DNA of 8,374 bases, from assembly GCA_005893365.1 (NCBI GenBank), contig VBPB01000260.1, positions 1 through 8,374 on the forward strand, in the 5' to 3' direction. Position 1 is the first letter of the stretch, and the number at the start of each line of letters is the position of its first letter. The stretch is from Candidatus Eiseniibacteriota bacterium (GTDB taxonomy: Bacteria; Eisenbacteria; RBG-16-71-46). Below, one piece after another: positions 1 through 6,871 of this stretch. Below the pieces are notes generated by a model. The model saw only the letters and a list, made by a program, of their open reading frames with translations. It had not been told where the DNA came from and did not search any database. A program made the translations under genes and the position numbers.

Positions 1-40
1 AGCATGCGTTCCCTCTGTGGTGTGGCTCGCCGTTCACTGT

Positions 41-56
41 AGCCCACGTCTGGGCT
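41..56. other. small hairpin near left edge
   Basis: The arms AGCCCA (41-46) and TGGGCT (51-56) are perfect reverse complements around the 4-nt loop CGTC. Only a short, mixed AT stretch follows (TGAATTCC), so it is at best a weak terminator for a gene lying left of the window. No coding signal is convincing in bases 1-203; reading frames here upstream of 204 have no family resemblance. Confidence 0.25.
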
Positions 57-173
57 TGAATTCCTGGGTTCCACCAGGACCATGAATTGGCCGCTTCATG
101 CTCCGACGGCACGACGCGGTTACAGGCTGCGAGGGCCAGAGCTTTCGATTAGCCGGAGACCGACGTTGCATTC

Positions 174-203
174 AGCCGACGGCTAAACTTACGATCAGCC
201 GTC
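174..203. repeat. palindrome and inverted repeat abutting the ATPase start codon
   Basis: AGCCG-A-CGGCT (174-184) is a perfect 11-base palindrome. Its right half, GACGGCT (178-184), also pairs with AGCCGTC (197-203), which ends on the base just before the ATG at 204. The repeat occupies the space where a Shine-Dalgarno sequence would be, and no good one is visible. It could be an operator or a translation-limiting hairpin for the downstream gene; chance is also possible for arms this short. Confidence 0.3.
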
Positions 204-1311
204 ATGAGTGTGCAGCGGCTCCATCCACGCTTCGCCGAAACGCGCCTGGTCGAGGCGCTCGCCGACACGCCGGTCGTCTTCATCCACGGCCCCCGACAGT
301 GTGGCAAGACGACACTCGCACGCATTGCGGGCGATCGGCGAGGGTACGCTTACTCGACGACCCCGCGGCGCTGGCCGCCGCCAAGGCCGACCCGAGCGGT
401 TTCGTGGCGGAACTCCCCGCGCGAACCATCCTCGACGAAGTGCAGCGGGTGCCCGAGCCATTCAGCCCGCTCAAGCTGACCGTCGATCGCCGCCGCACGC
501 CCGGCCGCTTTCTGCTCACTGGCTCGGCGAACGTCCTGCTGCTTCCCAGGATCGCCGAGTCGCTCGCCGGCCGCGTGGAGATCCTGCGTCTGCACCCGCT
601 CGCGCAGAGCGAGATTGCCGGCCGGCGACCGCGCTTTCTCGACGCTCTCTTCGCCGGTTCTTTCAAGACTCGCCGCATGGATCGCCTTGGGCCGTCTCTC
701 GCCCAACGCGTCGTGGCCGGGGGCTACCCGGCGGCTCTCGCACGTCCCGCTGCGCGCCGACGTGCCGCATGGTACCGCGACTACCTCGAAACGTTGGTCC
801 AGCGCGACGTCCGCGAACTGGCCCGCATTCGCTCGCTGGAAGTGCTTCCCCGGCTTCTGACCCTGGCCGCCGGGCAGACGGGGCGCCTGCTCAATGTGGC
901 CGATCTATCCACGCCGTTTCAGGTGAGCCGCCCCACGATCCGCGAGTACGTGACGCTGCTCGAGCGCGTCTTCCTGCTCGAGGAGCTGTCGCCCTGGCAT
1001 TCGAATCGCCTCAGCCGCCTGGTGAAGACCCCGAAGATGCACCTCGGAGACACGGGACTCGCCTGTGCATTGCTGGGGATGGACGTCGCAGCACTGACGA
1101 GCGATCGAATGATGTTCGGGCAGATCCTCGAAACCTTCGCCTGCCAGGAACTGCGGCGACAGGCGAGCTGGCACGAACACGAGATCCGACTCCATCACTT
1201 CGTGACCGGGACGGATACGAGGTCGACATCGTGCTCGAGCGCGGGGCACGCGAACTGGCCGGAGTCGAGGTCAAGCTATCCGCCAGTGTGGCCGCGCCGG
1301 ACTTTCGGGGG
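204..1311 (+). pseudogene. DUF4143/AAA-type ATPase, broken by two frameshifts and missing its C-terminus
   Basis: Members of this family combine an N-terminal P-loop ATPase, a winged-helix DUF4143 segment and a PD-(D/E)XK nuclease-like tail. Their cellular role is poorly defined. The start chosen is ATG 204, giving the usual opening MSVQRLHPRF. Walker A is GPRQCGKTT (residues 29-37). At about 351-354 the reading moves to another frame, which continues with LDDPAALAAA, Walker B ILDEVQRVP, FLLTGSAN, ESLAGRVEILRLHPL and the DUF4143 part (YLETLVQRDVRELARI, then TPKMHLGDTGLA). At about 1205-1208 it moves again, to RDGYEVDIVLE and GVEVKLSASV, the nuclease-like motifs. Adding one C at each site (TAC-CTC; ACC-CGG) restores a continuous protein. 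Homology ends at DFRG (about 1311), roughly 40-50 residues short of normal. It is probably a pseudogene, unless the indels are sequencing errors. Family assignment is confident; present function is doubtful. Confidence 0.85.
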
Positions 1312-1346
1312 AAGTGCGGCTCGTTACCTGCGCGGCCGGGGTCTGG

Positions 1347-1435
1347 GGTATCCCCGCCGGCAGTGAGGCCGGCCAGCAATGGACTACAAGCGAGATGCAG
1401 GCTGGTAATCGGCCTCACTGCCCCAACGGGATGCC
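1347..1435. repeat. 89-nt imperfect hairpin with a 13-bp perfect core stem
   Basis: The core arms GGCAGTGAGGCCG (1359-1371) and CGGCCTCACTGCC (1410-1422) are exact reverse complements. Outside them GGTATCCC (1347-1354) pairs with GGGATGCC (1428-1435) with one G-T wobble, across an internal loop of 4 and 5 bases. Inside them GCCAGC (1372-1377) pairs with GCTGGT (1401-1406) with one wobble, after a 3-base AAT bulge at 1407-1409. The apical loop is 1378-1400. About 27 pairs in total make chance unlikely. No poly-T tract follows on either strand, so a simple intrinsic terminator is not supported. Confidence 0.7.
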
Positions 1436-1484
1436 AGGCGACCGGTGGCGGCGATCGCGTCGCCCGCCGCGTCGGGTTCCCAGC

Positions 1485-1508
1485 GGGAGCGGGGCTTGCC
1501 CCGCTCCC
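1485..1508. repeat. perfect 24-base GC-rich palindromic hairpin
   Basis: GGGAGCGGGGC (1485-1495) and GCCCCGCTCCC (1498-1508) are perfect reverse complements separated by only TT. As RNA this would close as a 10-bp stem with a CTTG tetraloop. A partial copy of one arm, AGCGGGG, follows at 1515-1521. It resembles dispersed REP-like palindromes in form, but no second full copy occurs in the window. No T-tract flanks it. Confidence 0.65.
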
Positions 1509-1563
1509 CCAGGAAGCGGGGTTCAGTCGGCCATACAGGGGAGTGAAAGTCATTTCGCCTCCC

Positions 1564-1580
1564 GCCGGATGCGAGCCGGC
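1564..1580 (-). terminator. weak hairpin downstream of the minus-strand gene
   Basis: GCCGG (1564-1568) and CCGGC (1576-1580) can form a 5-bp stem with a 7-base loop, about 20 bases beyond the stop codon of the minus-strand gene ending at 1602. There is no following U-tract on the minus strand, so the terminator call rests mainly on position. Confidence 0.2.
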
Positions 1581-1601
1581 CTGCGCCCCGAATTGGTCGC
1601 G

Positions 1602-2702
1602 TCATCGAGAAACTCCAGGAGCTCCACCTGCGCGTCGAAGATTCGGCTCCGCGTCAGAAAACGCATGCGCAGATCCGATGCGCGGAGTCCCCTCACCGAG
1701 GTCCGTCGACATCACGTCCCCCGCTCGGTCCGGAGGGTCGAGCGGGCCGCTCGCGCGGTGCGGTCCGAGCTCCGGTTCGCGTGAGATCGCGACGGATTCC
1801 GCGAGGCTGGAGTCCTTCCGCTGCACGTCATCCATGCACATGATTTGGATTGCCTCCCCCGCCTGCAGCAGTAGGTCGCGAGTGAGGTCAGTCCTCCCCA
1901 GGTCCCGGTAGACGTGCGCCATGGCCAGCCCCTCGTGTTCCTTCGGCACGCGGCCGTCGTGCACACCCCGAAACACTTGGCGCAGCGTTCCGAAAGCGCG
2001 TGCCTCGTCGGGGAGGATCCTCAGGGCGATCCGCCAGAGCGTCGCTGCGGGGGCCACGATGATGCTCGTGCTCCGCAGCGCGGCACCCGGCGGCGCCTGC
2101 GGGACGCTGCGATGGCGATGGGGCCGGGACGAGTCGTGCCTGGCCTCTGCGGGCCCCCGCGAGCAACCGTTCATGCTTTCCGCCCCGACCGCGGACGCGG
2201 CTTCCCGCCGTTCGATTGCCGCATGGGAATCAGCCGGCGCTTCTTCAAGCATGACCACTCGGCTCGATGAGCGCACGAGGTCGATCGCGTTTGCCAGGTG
2301 GTGCACGAAGCGATGCCTGGGGCATAGGAGTTGATTCGCCGGCATCATCAGCATGATCGCCCGGGGGTCACACTCGAGCACGTACGCGAGCGGCAGCAGC
2401 ACCGCCGCCGCGGAGCCGCGGTCGCAGGGCTGTTCGAAGAGCCGGCCAGGCGCGGAGCTGCCGAGCGCCTCGTCGAGAGAGTCGTGGACTTCGGCGGCAC
2501 TCACGATGAGGAGCCGCTCGATGGGTGTCAGCTGCAGCGCGCAGTCGATTGCCGCCAGCAGCATCGCGCGCCTTGCCGCAACCGTGGGAAGGGGCGACGG
2601 TTCTACCTCGCCGAGTACCGCGGTGCGAGGACAGGCTCCCGGCAGAGGTCCGCCGAGCATCGCTACCCAAAGGGGCTGCTCGTCCGCAGGCTGAGCGATC
2701 AT
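1602..2702 (-). CDS. degenerate sugar-phosphate nucleotidyltransferase-like protein (pseudoenzyme)
   Basis: The 366-residue product aligns by eye with mannose-1-phosphate guanylyltransferase-type enzymes, which make NDP-sugars from NTP and sugar phosphate. Conserved pieces in order are the opening strand (PLWVAMLGG, residues 10-18), ERLLIVSAAEVHDSL (62-76), EQPCDRGSAAAVLLPLAYVL (90-109), a strand ending PANQ (121-124), and a C-terminal part that includes LWRIALRILP, YRDLGRTDLTRDLLLQAG and MDDVQR. Key features are missing: the glycine-rich GxGxRL loop and its later PKQ lysine are replaced by GGPLPGACPRTA, the metal-binding PSDH/PADH motif reads PANQ, and the central GYGYI...EKP region is not recognisable. 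The frame is open throughout, so this looks like a maintained but catalytically dead protein or one early in decay. The last 50-60 residues (from about SREPELG) are unlike the family. ATG 2702 overlaps the stop of the preceding small ORF (ATGA). Confidence 0.72.
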   Translation of the reverse strand: MIAQPADEQPLWVAMLGGPLPGACPRTAVLGEVEPSPLPTVAARRAMLLAAIDCALQLTPIERLLIVSAAEVHDSLDEALGSSAPGRLFEQPCDRGSAAAVLLPLAYVLECDPRAIMLMMPANQLLCPRHRFVHHLANAIDLVRSSSRVVMLEEAPADSHAAIERREAASAVGAESMNGCSRGPAEARHDSSRPHRHRSVPQAPPGAALRSTSIIVAPAATLWRIALRILPDEARAFGTLRQVFRGVHDGRVPKEHEGLAMAHVYRDLGRTDLTRDLLLQAGEAIQIMCMDDVQRKDSSLAESVAISREPELGPHRASGPLDPPDRAGDVMSTDLGEGTPRIGSAHAFSDAEPNLRRAGGAPGVSR

Positions 2703-2959
2703 TGGGGGTCCGTCCGTGGCGATGTCGATTCGGTTGCGATCTCGGCGTTATTCTCCCCCGTCTGTACCGGCGGCACCATCGGGCCGCCCCTGAATCCGGC
2801 CTCAGGGCGCGCCTTAGGGGAGTCGCGCCAGCCGTCGACGACCTGGATGGCGCCTGGGAACTGCTTGGGTTTAGATCCGCACTCCACAATTGTCCACCAC
2901 GACGCGCCGAGGAGCCCGCTTGAAGGCGCGCCACTCGCTTTCGTGCGCGACAGGGCCAT
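2699..2959 (-). CDS. possible small protein (86 aa), translationally coupled upstream ORF
   Basis: A minus-strand frame from ATG 2959 ends in TGA at 2701-2699, overlapping the ATG of the nucleotidyltransferase-like gene in the ATGA arrangement typical of coupled genes. The product begins MALSRTKASG and contains SWWTIVECG and KPKQFPGAIQVVDGWRD, followed by a proline/glycine-rich, probably disordered tail. Third codon positions are mostly G or C, as in its neighbours. No signal peptide or membrane segment is evident and I do not recognise a family. The open frame extends further upstream, so the start is uncertain, and no clear Shine-Dalgarno sequence precedes the ATG. It could be a chance open frame in GC-rich DNA, the main reason for low confidence. 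Confidence 0.35.
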   Translation of the reverse strand: MALSRTKASGAPSSGLLGASWWTIVECGSKPKQFPGAIQVVDGWRDSPKARPEAGFRGGPMVPPVQTGENNAEIATESTSPRTDPQ

Positions 2960-2998
2960 GACGCGCACCCGATCGTGGCTGCAAATGAGCCGGCTCGA

Positions 2999-3027
2999 TC
3001 GACGCGGCAGATGCAGCGTGCCATAAT
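2999..3027 (+). promoter_or_regulatory. putative sigma70-like promoter for the kinase-regulator operon
   Basis: TCGACG (2999-3004, four of six matches to TTGACA) is followed after exactly 17 bases by CATAAT (3022-3027, five of six to TATAAT). It lies about 40 bases before the kinase ATG. The reverse complement of the -10 box reads ATTATG, so a weak minus-strand promoter for the divergent genes could share this site. This is a motif match only. Confidence 0.4.
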
Positions 3028-3036
3028 GCGCGGGAT

Positions 3037-3058
3037 GTAGCGGGTAAACCCCCGCTGC
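3037..3058 (+). other. leader hairpin just upstream of the kinase start
   Basis: GTAGCGGG (3037-3044) pairs with CCCGCTGC (3051-3058), with one wobble, around the loop TAAACC. If transcription starts about 7-10 bases after the -10 box, this stem would open the mRNA and end 9 bases before ATG 3068. The ribosome-binding sequence between them (TGAAGAACC) is weak. The hairpin may protect the 5' end or limit translation. Confidence 0.35.
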
Positions 3059-3067
3059 TGAAGAACC

Positions 3068-6000
3068 ATGGCAGTCCGCCGGAGCAGGGTCAGCCGCAAG
3101 CGTTCCCCGAGCCGCGCCCGCCGCGCAGCCACTAGAGTTCCCGTGCCGCCGGCCCGCCTGGCGGACCGTGCTCAGGTGACCGTCGCCGTCGTGGGAGCGT
3201 CGGCCGGAGGAGTCGAAGCCGCTCAGGTCCTGTTCTCGCGACTGCCGGAGTCGACGGGCATCGCGTTCGTCCTCATCCTCCACCTTGACCCGAAGCGCGA
3301 GAGCTTCGTCGACCATGTGATCGCGAGCCACACGTCGATCCCCGTCGTGCTCGCGCAGGACAATATGCGGCTCGAGCCGGACCGCATCCACGTTGCCGCG
3401 CCAGGTCGCCCCATGACCCTGCGCGACGGCGTGCTCAAGCTGGGGAGTCTGGAGGGTTCGCGCGAGGATCGCCTTCCCATCGACCATTTTCTCAGGAGCG
3501 TCGCGTCCGATCAGGGTTCGCGCGCCTGCTGTGTGATCCTCTCGGGTAGCGGCTCGGACGGCGCGCGGGGCATCCGCGACATCGTTGCCGCGGGTGGCGT
3601 GACGATCGTGCAGGATCCCGCGACCGCGGGCTTCGACGGCATGCCCCAGAGCGCCATCGCGACCGGCTTGGCGGAGTACGTGCTGCCCATAGCGGAGATA
3701 CCGGCCGTCCTGCTCCGATGCGCCGGCCGAGATCCGGGCGCTGCGTCACCCGGTCAAGAAGCAGACGACACCGCACGCCTGAGTGGGTTGCTCGCCCTGG
3801 TTCGCGCCCGCTCGGGGCTCAACTTCGAAGCCTACAAGAAGAGCACGTTGATGCGCCGAGTCCACCGCCGCATGGAACTCCGGCACCTCGACCACCTCGC
3901 CGACTTTCTCGCACTCCTGCGCGACAATGTCGAGGAGGTGCGAGCGTTGGTCAGGGATTTCCTGATCGGGGTCACCGACTTCTTTCGCGAGCCAGCGGCG
4001 TGGGCAACGCTCGAAAGAAACGTGATCCGGCCGCTCGTACGCCAGGCGGATCCGGGCCGGCCGATCCGTGTCTGGGTGGCCGGCTGCGCGACCGGCCAGG
4101 AAGCGTACGGTGTCGCGATGCTTTTCATCGAGCACATCGAAGCCTCCGGTCGGCCCATCGGGCTGCAGGTGTTCGCCAGCGACGTGAGCGAGGAGGCCAT
4201 CGCGACCGCCCGCGAGGGGCGCTACCCAAAGAGCATCGAATCGAGGGTCGCGGGGCCCCGCCTGCGCCGCTTTTTCGCGCGTCAACCGCATGACCACCAT
4301 TGGCAGGTACGCAAGGAACTGCGCGAATCGGTGATCTTCGCAACCCACAGCCGGAACCTGCTCATCTATCTGGAGCCGGAAACCCAGCAGCGTGTCCTGA
4401 AGCTGTTCCATTTCGGGCTGCAGAGCGAGGGATTCCTGTTCCTCGGGCCGGCCGAAAGCGTGGGCGAGCACGAGGGTCGATTCCGCGCCGTATCGAAGAA
4501 GTGGCGCATCTTCCGGAGGGTTAGCGCCGCCTCCAGCCTCCGCGCCGAACTGCCGATGCTGCCCAGAGGGATCGCGCGGCGGGAGCCCCAACTGGCTGCC
4601 CCGCGACAGACGCCCATGAGGCAGCAGCGCCTCGCCGAGCTGGCGCAGCGGCTCGTGCTCGAGCGCTTCGCGCCCGCGACCGTGCTCGTGAACGGCCAGA
4701 ACGAGACGCTCAACTTCAGCGGCCCCACCGAAGGCTACCTGCGCCATCCCCGTGGCTCGCCAACCCATGATCTGCTGCTGTTGGCACGTGAGGGGCTTTC
4801 GGCAAAGCTGCGCGAGGCCCTCGCTTCAACCGCAGCCCGCAATGCGGCCGTGACGGTCGGAGACCTTCGCGTCAAGCGTGGGAGCACGTTTCACCCGGTG
4901 CGGTTCACCGTGCTGCCCCTGCCCGTGCCCGATGGGGAGACGGGCCCGGTGAGCCTCGTCGTCTTCGAGGAGGAGGCCCGACCCCTTAGCGTGCCTCGCC
5001 AGCACCCACATGTCACCGAATCGGGGATTATCCGTCAGCTCGAGGACGACCTCCTGGTCGCACGCGGCGATCTCAAGACCAGCCTCGAACAGCTCGAGTC
5101 GTCGCTCGAGGAGTCCCGGGTGGCGAACGAGGAGGTGATGTCCGTCAACGAGGAACTGCAATCCACGAACGAGGAATTGGAGACGTCGCGGGAGGAGCTG
5201 CAGTCGCTCAATGAGGAGCTCGGCACGGTCAACACTCAGCTCCAGTCGAAGGTGGGCGAGCTCGAGCACACCAACAACGATCTCAACAATCTGCTGGCCA
5301 GCACCGAAATCGCGACGCTGTGCGTCGACCGTCAGCACTGCATCAAGTGGTTCACGCCGGCCACCACCAACTTGCTCAGCCTGCTCCCAAGCGACCGCGG
5401 GCGGTCGATTGGCGACTTCGCCAGCCGCTTCCACGACGGTGACCTGGTCGCGAGCATCGACGCCGTGCTTCACAATCTGACGCCGCTGGAGCAGACGTTG
5501 CTTGCGAACAACGGCCGCTGGTATATCCAGCGGGTGCTCCCCTATCGCACGGAGGAGGACCGGATCGCCGGCGTGGTCGTGACCTTCACCGACATCACGA
5601 ACGCTCGGAAGGCCGAGAGCGACCTGGAGGCGCTCAACCAGACACTCGAACACCGCGTCGAGGAGCGCACCCTGCACCTGAGGCTGGTCCAGCAGGCCGC
5701 GGTCGTCGCGAACGAGGCGCGCACCCTGGACACCGCGCTCGCGCAGACCCTCGAGCTGGTGTGCCGGAATGGTGGGTGGGTGTTGGGCTATGCCCTGCTC
5801 GCGGAACTGAACGACCCGGATACCTTCCTCGACTCCGGTGTCTGGTGGCAGGCGACGTCGCAGGAATACGGGGCGTTCAGGCGCTGCATCGAGGGACGCC
5901 GCTACAGCGCTGGTTCCGACCCCACTGGCCACGTCATCGAGTACGGCGAAGGTCGGTGGATCCCGAACCTGTCGGGTTGGGAGCCGCCGGTCTGCGCCGA

Positions 6001-6871
6001 GGCTGCGGTCGCCGCCGGCCTGCAGTCAGCGCTCATCCTGCCCGTGCTCGTGGGGCGCCGGACGGTGGCGCTGCTCAACGTATTCTCCGACAGGCGCCTC
6101 GAGGTCGACGAAGCGGCCCTGGCGGTCATGACGCAAGTCGCCGCGCAACTCGGGCGCGCGGTCGAGCGGGCGCGGTTCGATCGGCGGCTTGCCGATCTCA
6201 CCGACGAGGAGCGGCGCCAACTGGGGCAGGAGGTGCACGACGGGATCGGGCAGCAGCTTGTCGGGCTAGGCATGCTGGCGACGAGTCTTCGCCAGGCTCT
6301 CGAGGCGAAGGGAGCGCAAGGGGCCGCGGAGGCGGCCGAGGTGGTCGCGGCCATCGACGAGGCGCGGGCGCAAGTGCGTGCCCTCACCAAGGGCCTGCTG
6401 CCGGTGCAGGTGGAGAAGGACGCTCTCCTCGGCGCCCTCGAAGGGCTGGCGGCCCAGTTCTCGCTCCTGGCCGGCGTCGACTGCCGATTCATCGCCGAGG
6501 ATACGATCGTGATTCCCGACGGCGCCACGGCCACACACCTCTATCGAATCGCGCAGGAGGCGATCCGCAACTCCGTCGAGCATGGCCACGCACGTCACGT
6601 GACCATCTCGCTCGAAGACAAGGATCGCATCCGCCTCACGGTGCGCGACGACGGCGTCGGCATGACCATGGCCGAGCGCTTCACGGGCAACGGCCTCCGA
6701 ATCATGCGCTACCGCGCGGATCTCATCGGTGCCGCTCTCGACACGGCCTCCACGGCGGGCGAGGGCGTGGTCGTCACGTGCGTGGTGCCTCACGGCGCGT
6801 CCCGGGGCAACATCGTCGCCGCGCCAGCGGTAGCGGTGAACGGTCCATCGCGCGAGGAGCAACGGGGATGA
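3068..6871 (+). CDS. CheB-CheR-PAS-GAF hybrid sensor histidine kinase (HisKA_3 type)
   Basis: The 1267-residue protein has a basic tail (1-35), then a CheB methylesterase domain (about 37-222) with the triad Ser45 (GASAGG), His72 (ILHLDP) and Asp164 (GSGSDGARG). The CheR methyltransferase domain (about 236-480) has GCATGQEAYG near 344. A PAS-like segment follows (about 518-640), then a NEEL-repeat coiled coil (about 655-740), a PAS domain (about 742-850), a second short coil, a GAF domain (about 875-1035), HisKA_3 with phospho-acceptor His1057 (QEVHDGIGQQL), and a HATPase with Asn1168 and DDGVG (1194-1198). No membrane segment is seen, so it is probably cytoplasmic. It should autophosphorylate and pass phosphate to the regulator overlapping its stop codon (ATGA). 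There is no CheB receiver domain and no chemoreceptor gene in view. Oddities are in the CheR part: about 15 residues that normally lie between FATH and RNLLIYL are absent at 427/428, and the usual GEE reads GQE. The methyltransferase is therefore probably inactive, while esterase and kinase motifs are intact. Confidence 0.95.
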   Translation: MAVRRSRVSRKRSPSRARRAATRVPVPPARLADRAQVTVAVVGASAGGVEAAQVLFSRLPESTGIAFVLILHLDPKRESFVDHVIASHTSIPVVLAQDNMRLEPDRIHVAAPGRPMTLRDGVLKLGSLEGSREDRLPIDHFLRSVASDQGSRACCVILSGSGSDGARGIRDIVAAGGVTIVQDPATAGFDGMPQSAIATGLAEYVLPIAEIPAVLLRCAGRDPGAASPGQEADDTARLSGLLALVRARSGLNFEAYKKSTLMRRVHRRMELRHLDHLADFLALLRDNVEEVRALVRDFLIGVTDFFREPAAWATLERNVIRPLVRQADPGRPIRVWVAGCATGQEAYGVAMLFIEHIEASGRPIGLQVFASDVSEEAIATAREGRYPKSIESRVAGPRLRRFFARQPHDHHWQVRKELRESVIFATHSRNLLIYLEPETQQRVLKLFHFGLQSEGFLFLGPAESVGEHEGRFRAVSKKWRIFRRVSAASSLRAELPMLPRGIARREPQLAAPRQTPMRQQRLAELAQRLVLERFAPATVLVNGQNETLNFSGPTEGYLRHPRGSPTHDLLLLAREGLSAKLREALASTAARNAAVTVGDLRVKRGSTFHPVRFTVLPLPVPDGETGPVSLVVFEEEARPLSVPRQHPHVTESGIIRQLEDDLLVARGDLKTSLEQLESSLEESRVANEEVMSVNEELQSTNEELETSREELQSLNEELGTVNTQLQSKVGELEHTNNDLNNLLASTEIATLCVDRQHCIKWFTPATTNLLSLLPSDRGRSIGDFASRFHDGDLVASIDAVLHNLTPLEQTLLANNGRWYIQRVLPYRTEEDRIAGVVVTFTDITNARKAESDLEALNQTLEHRVEERTLHLRLVQQAAVVANEARTLDTALAQTLELVCRNGGWVLGYALLAELNDPDTFLDSGVWWQATSQEYGAFRRCIEGRRYSAGSDPTGHVIEYGEGRWIPNLSGWEPPVCAEAAVAAGLQSALILPVLVGRRTVALLNVFSDRRLEVDEAALAVMTQVAAQLGRAVERARFDRRLADLTDEERRQLGQEVHDGIGQQLVGLGMLATSLRQALEAKGAQGAAEAAEVVAAIDEARAQVRALTKGLLPVQVEKDALLGALEGLAAQFSLLAGVDCRFIAEDTIVIPDGATATHLYRIAQEAIRNSVEHGHARHVTISLEDKDRIRLTVRDDGVGMTMAERFTGNGLRIMRYRADLIGAALDTASTAGEGVVVTCVVPHGASRGNIVAAPAVAVNGPSREEQRG

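Larger units (their letters stand above)
1312..1601. other. non-coding, hairpin-rich interval
   Basis: No frame on either strand gives a recognisable protein. A minus-strand frame of 73 codons (1605-1384) is open but unlike anything I know. The interval separates the broken ATPase gene from the 3' end of the convergent gene at 1602. It contains three inverted repeats, listed separately. It could be the remnant of a small mobile element that removed the end of the ATPase gene, a bidirectional termination region, or a structured RNA; the sequence does not decide between these. Confidence 0.5.

Noticed and set aside
98..203. N-terminal extension of the ATPase from the ATG at 98.
   Set aside because: That frame matches the family only after about 353; before this the family sequence lies in the frame starting at ATG 204, so the earlier codons are not part of the gene.
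1320..1440. Integron attC site, suggested by a long bulged stem with internal loops.
   Set aside because: The conserved GTTRRRY and RYYYAAC boxes are not present at the stem ends: GTTACCT (1323-1329) and CCCCAAC (1421-1427) do not match, and no integrase or cassette array is visible.
1525..1580. Group II intron domain V, suggested by AGTGAAAGTC near 1545.
   Set aside because: The bases on either side do not form the required domain V stem, and there is no reverse transcriptase or intron boundary sequence.
1384..1605. Minus-strand open frame of 73 codons as a small gene or transposase remnant.
   Set aside because: There is no recognisable motif, the frame runs through both arms of two hairpins, and long open frames are common by chance at this GC content.
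2806..2829. Inverted repeat GGCGCG/CGCGCC as a regulatory hairpin.
   Set aside because: A 6-bp GC-only arm with a 12-base loop is expected by chance in DNA this rich in GC, and it lies inside the possible small ORF.
2331..3026. Plus-strand open frame opposite the nucleotidyltransferase-like gene.
   Set aside because: The product is low-complexity and rich in Arg, with no family resemblance; it is antisense to a better-supported gene.
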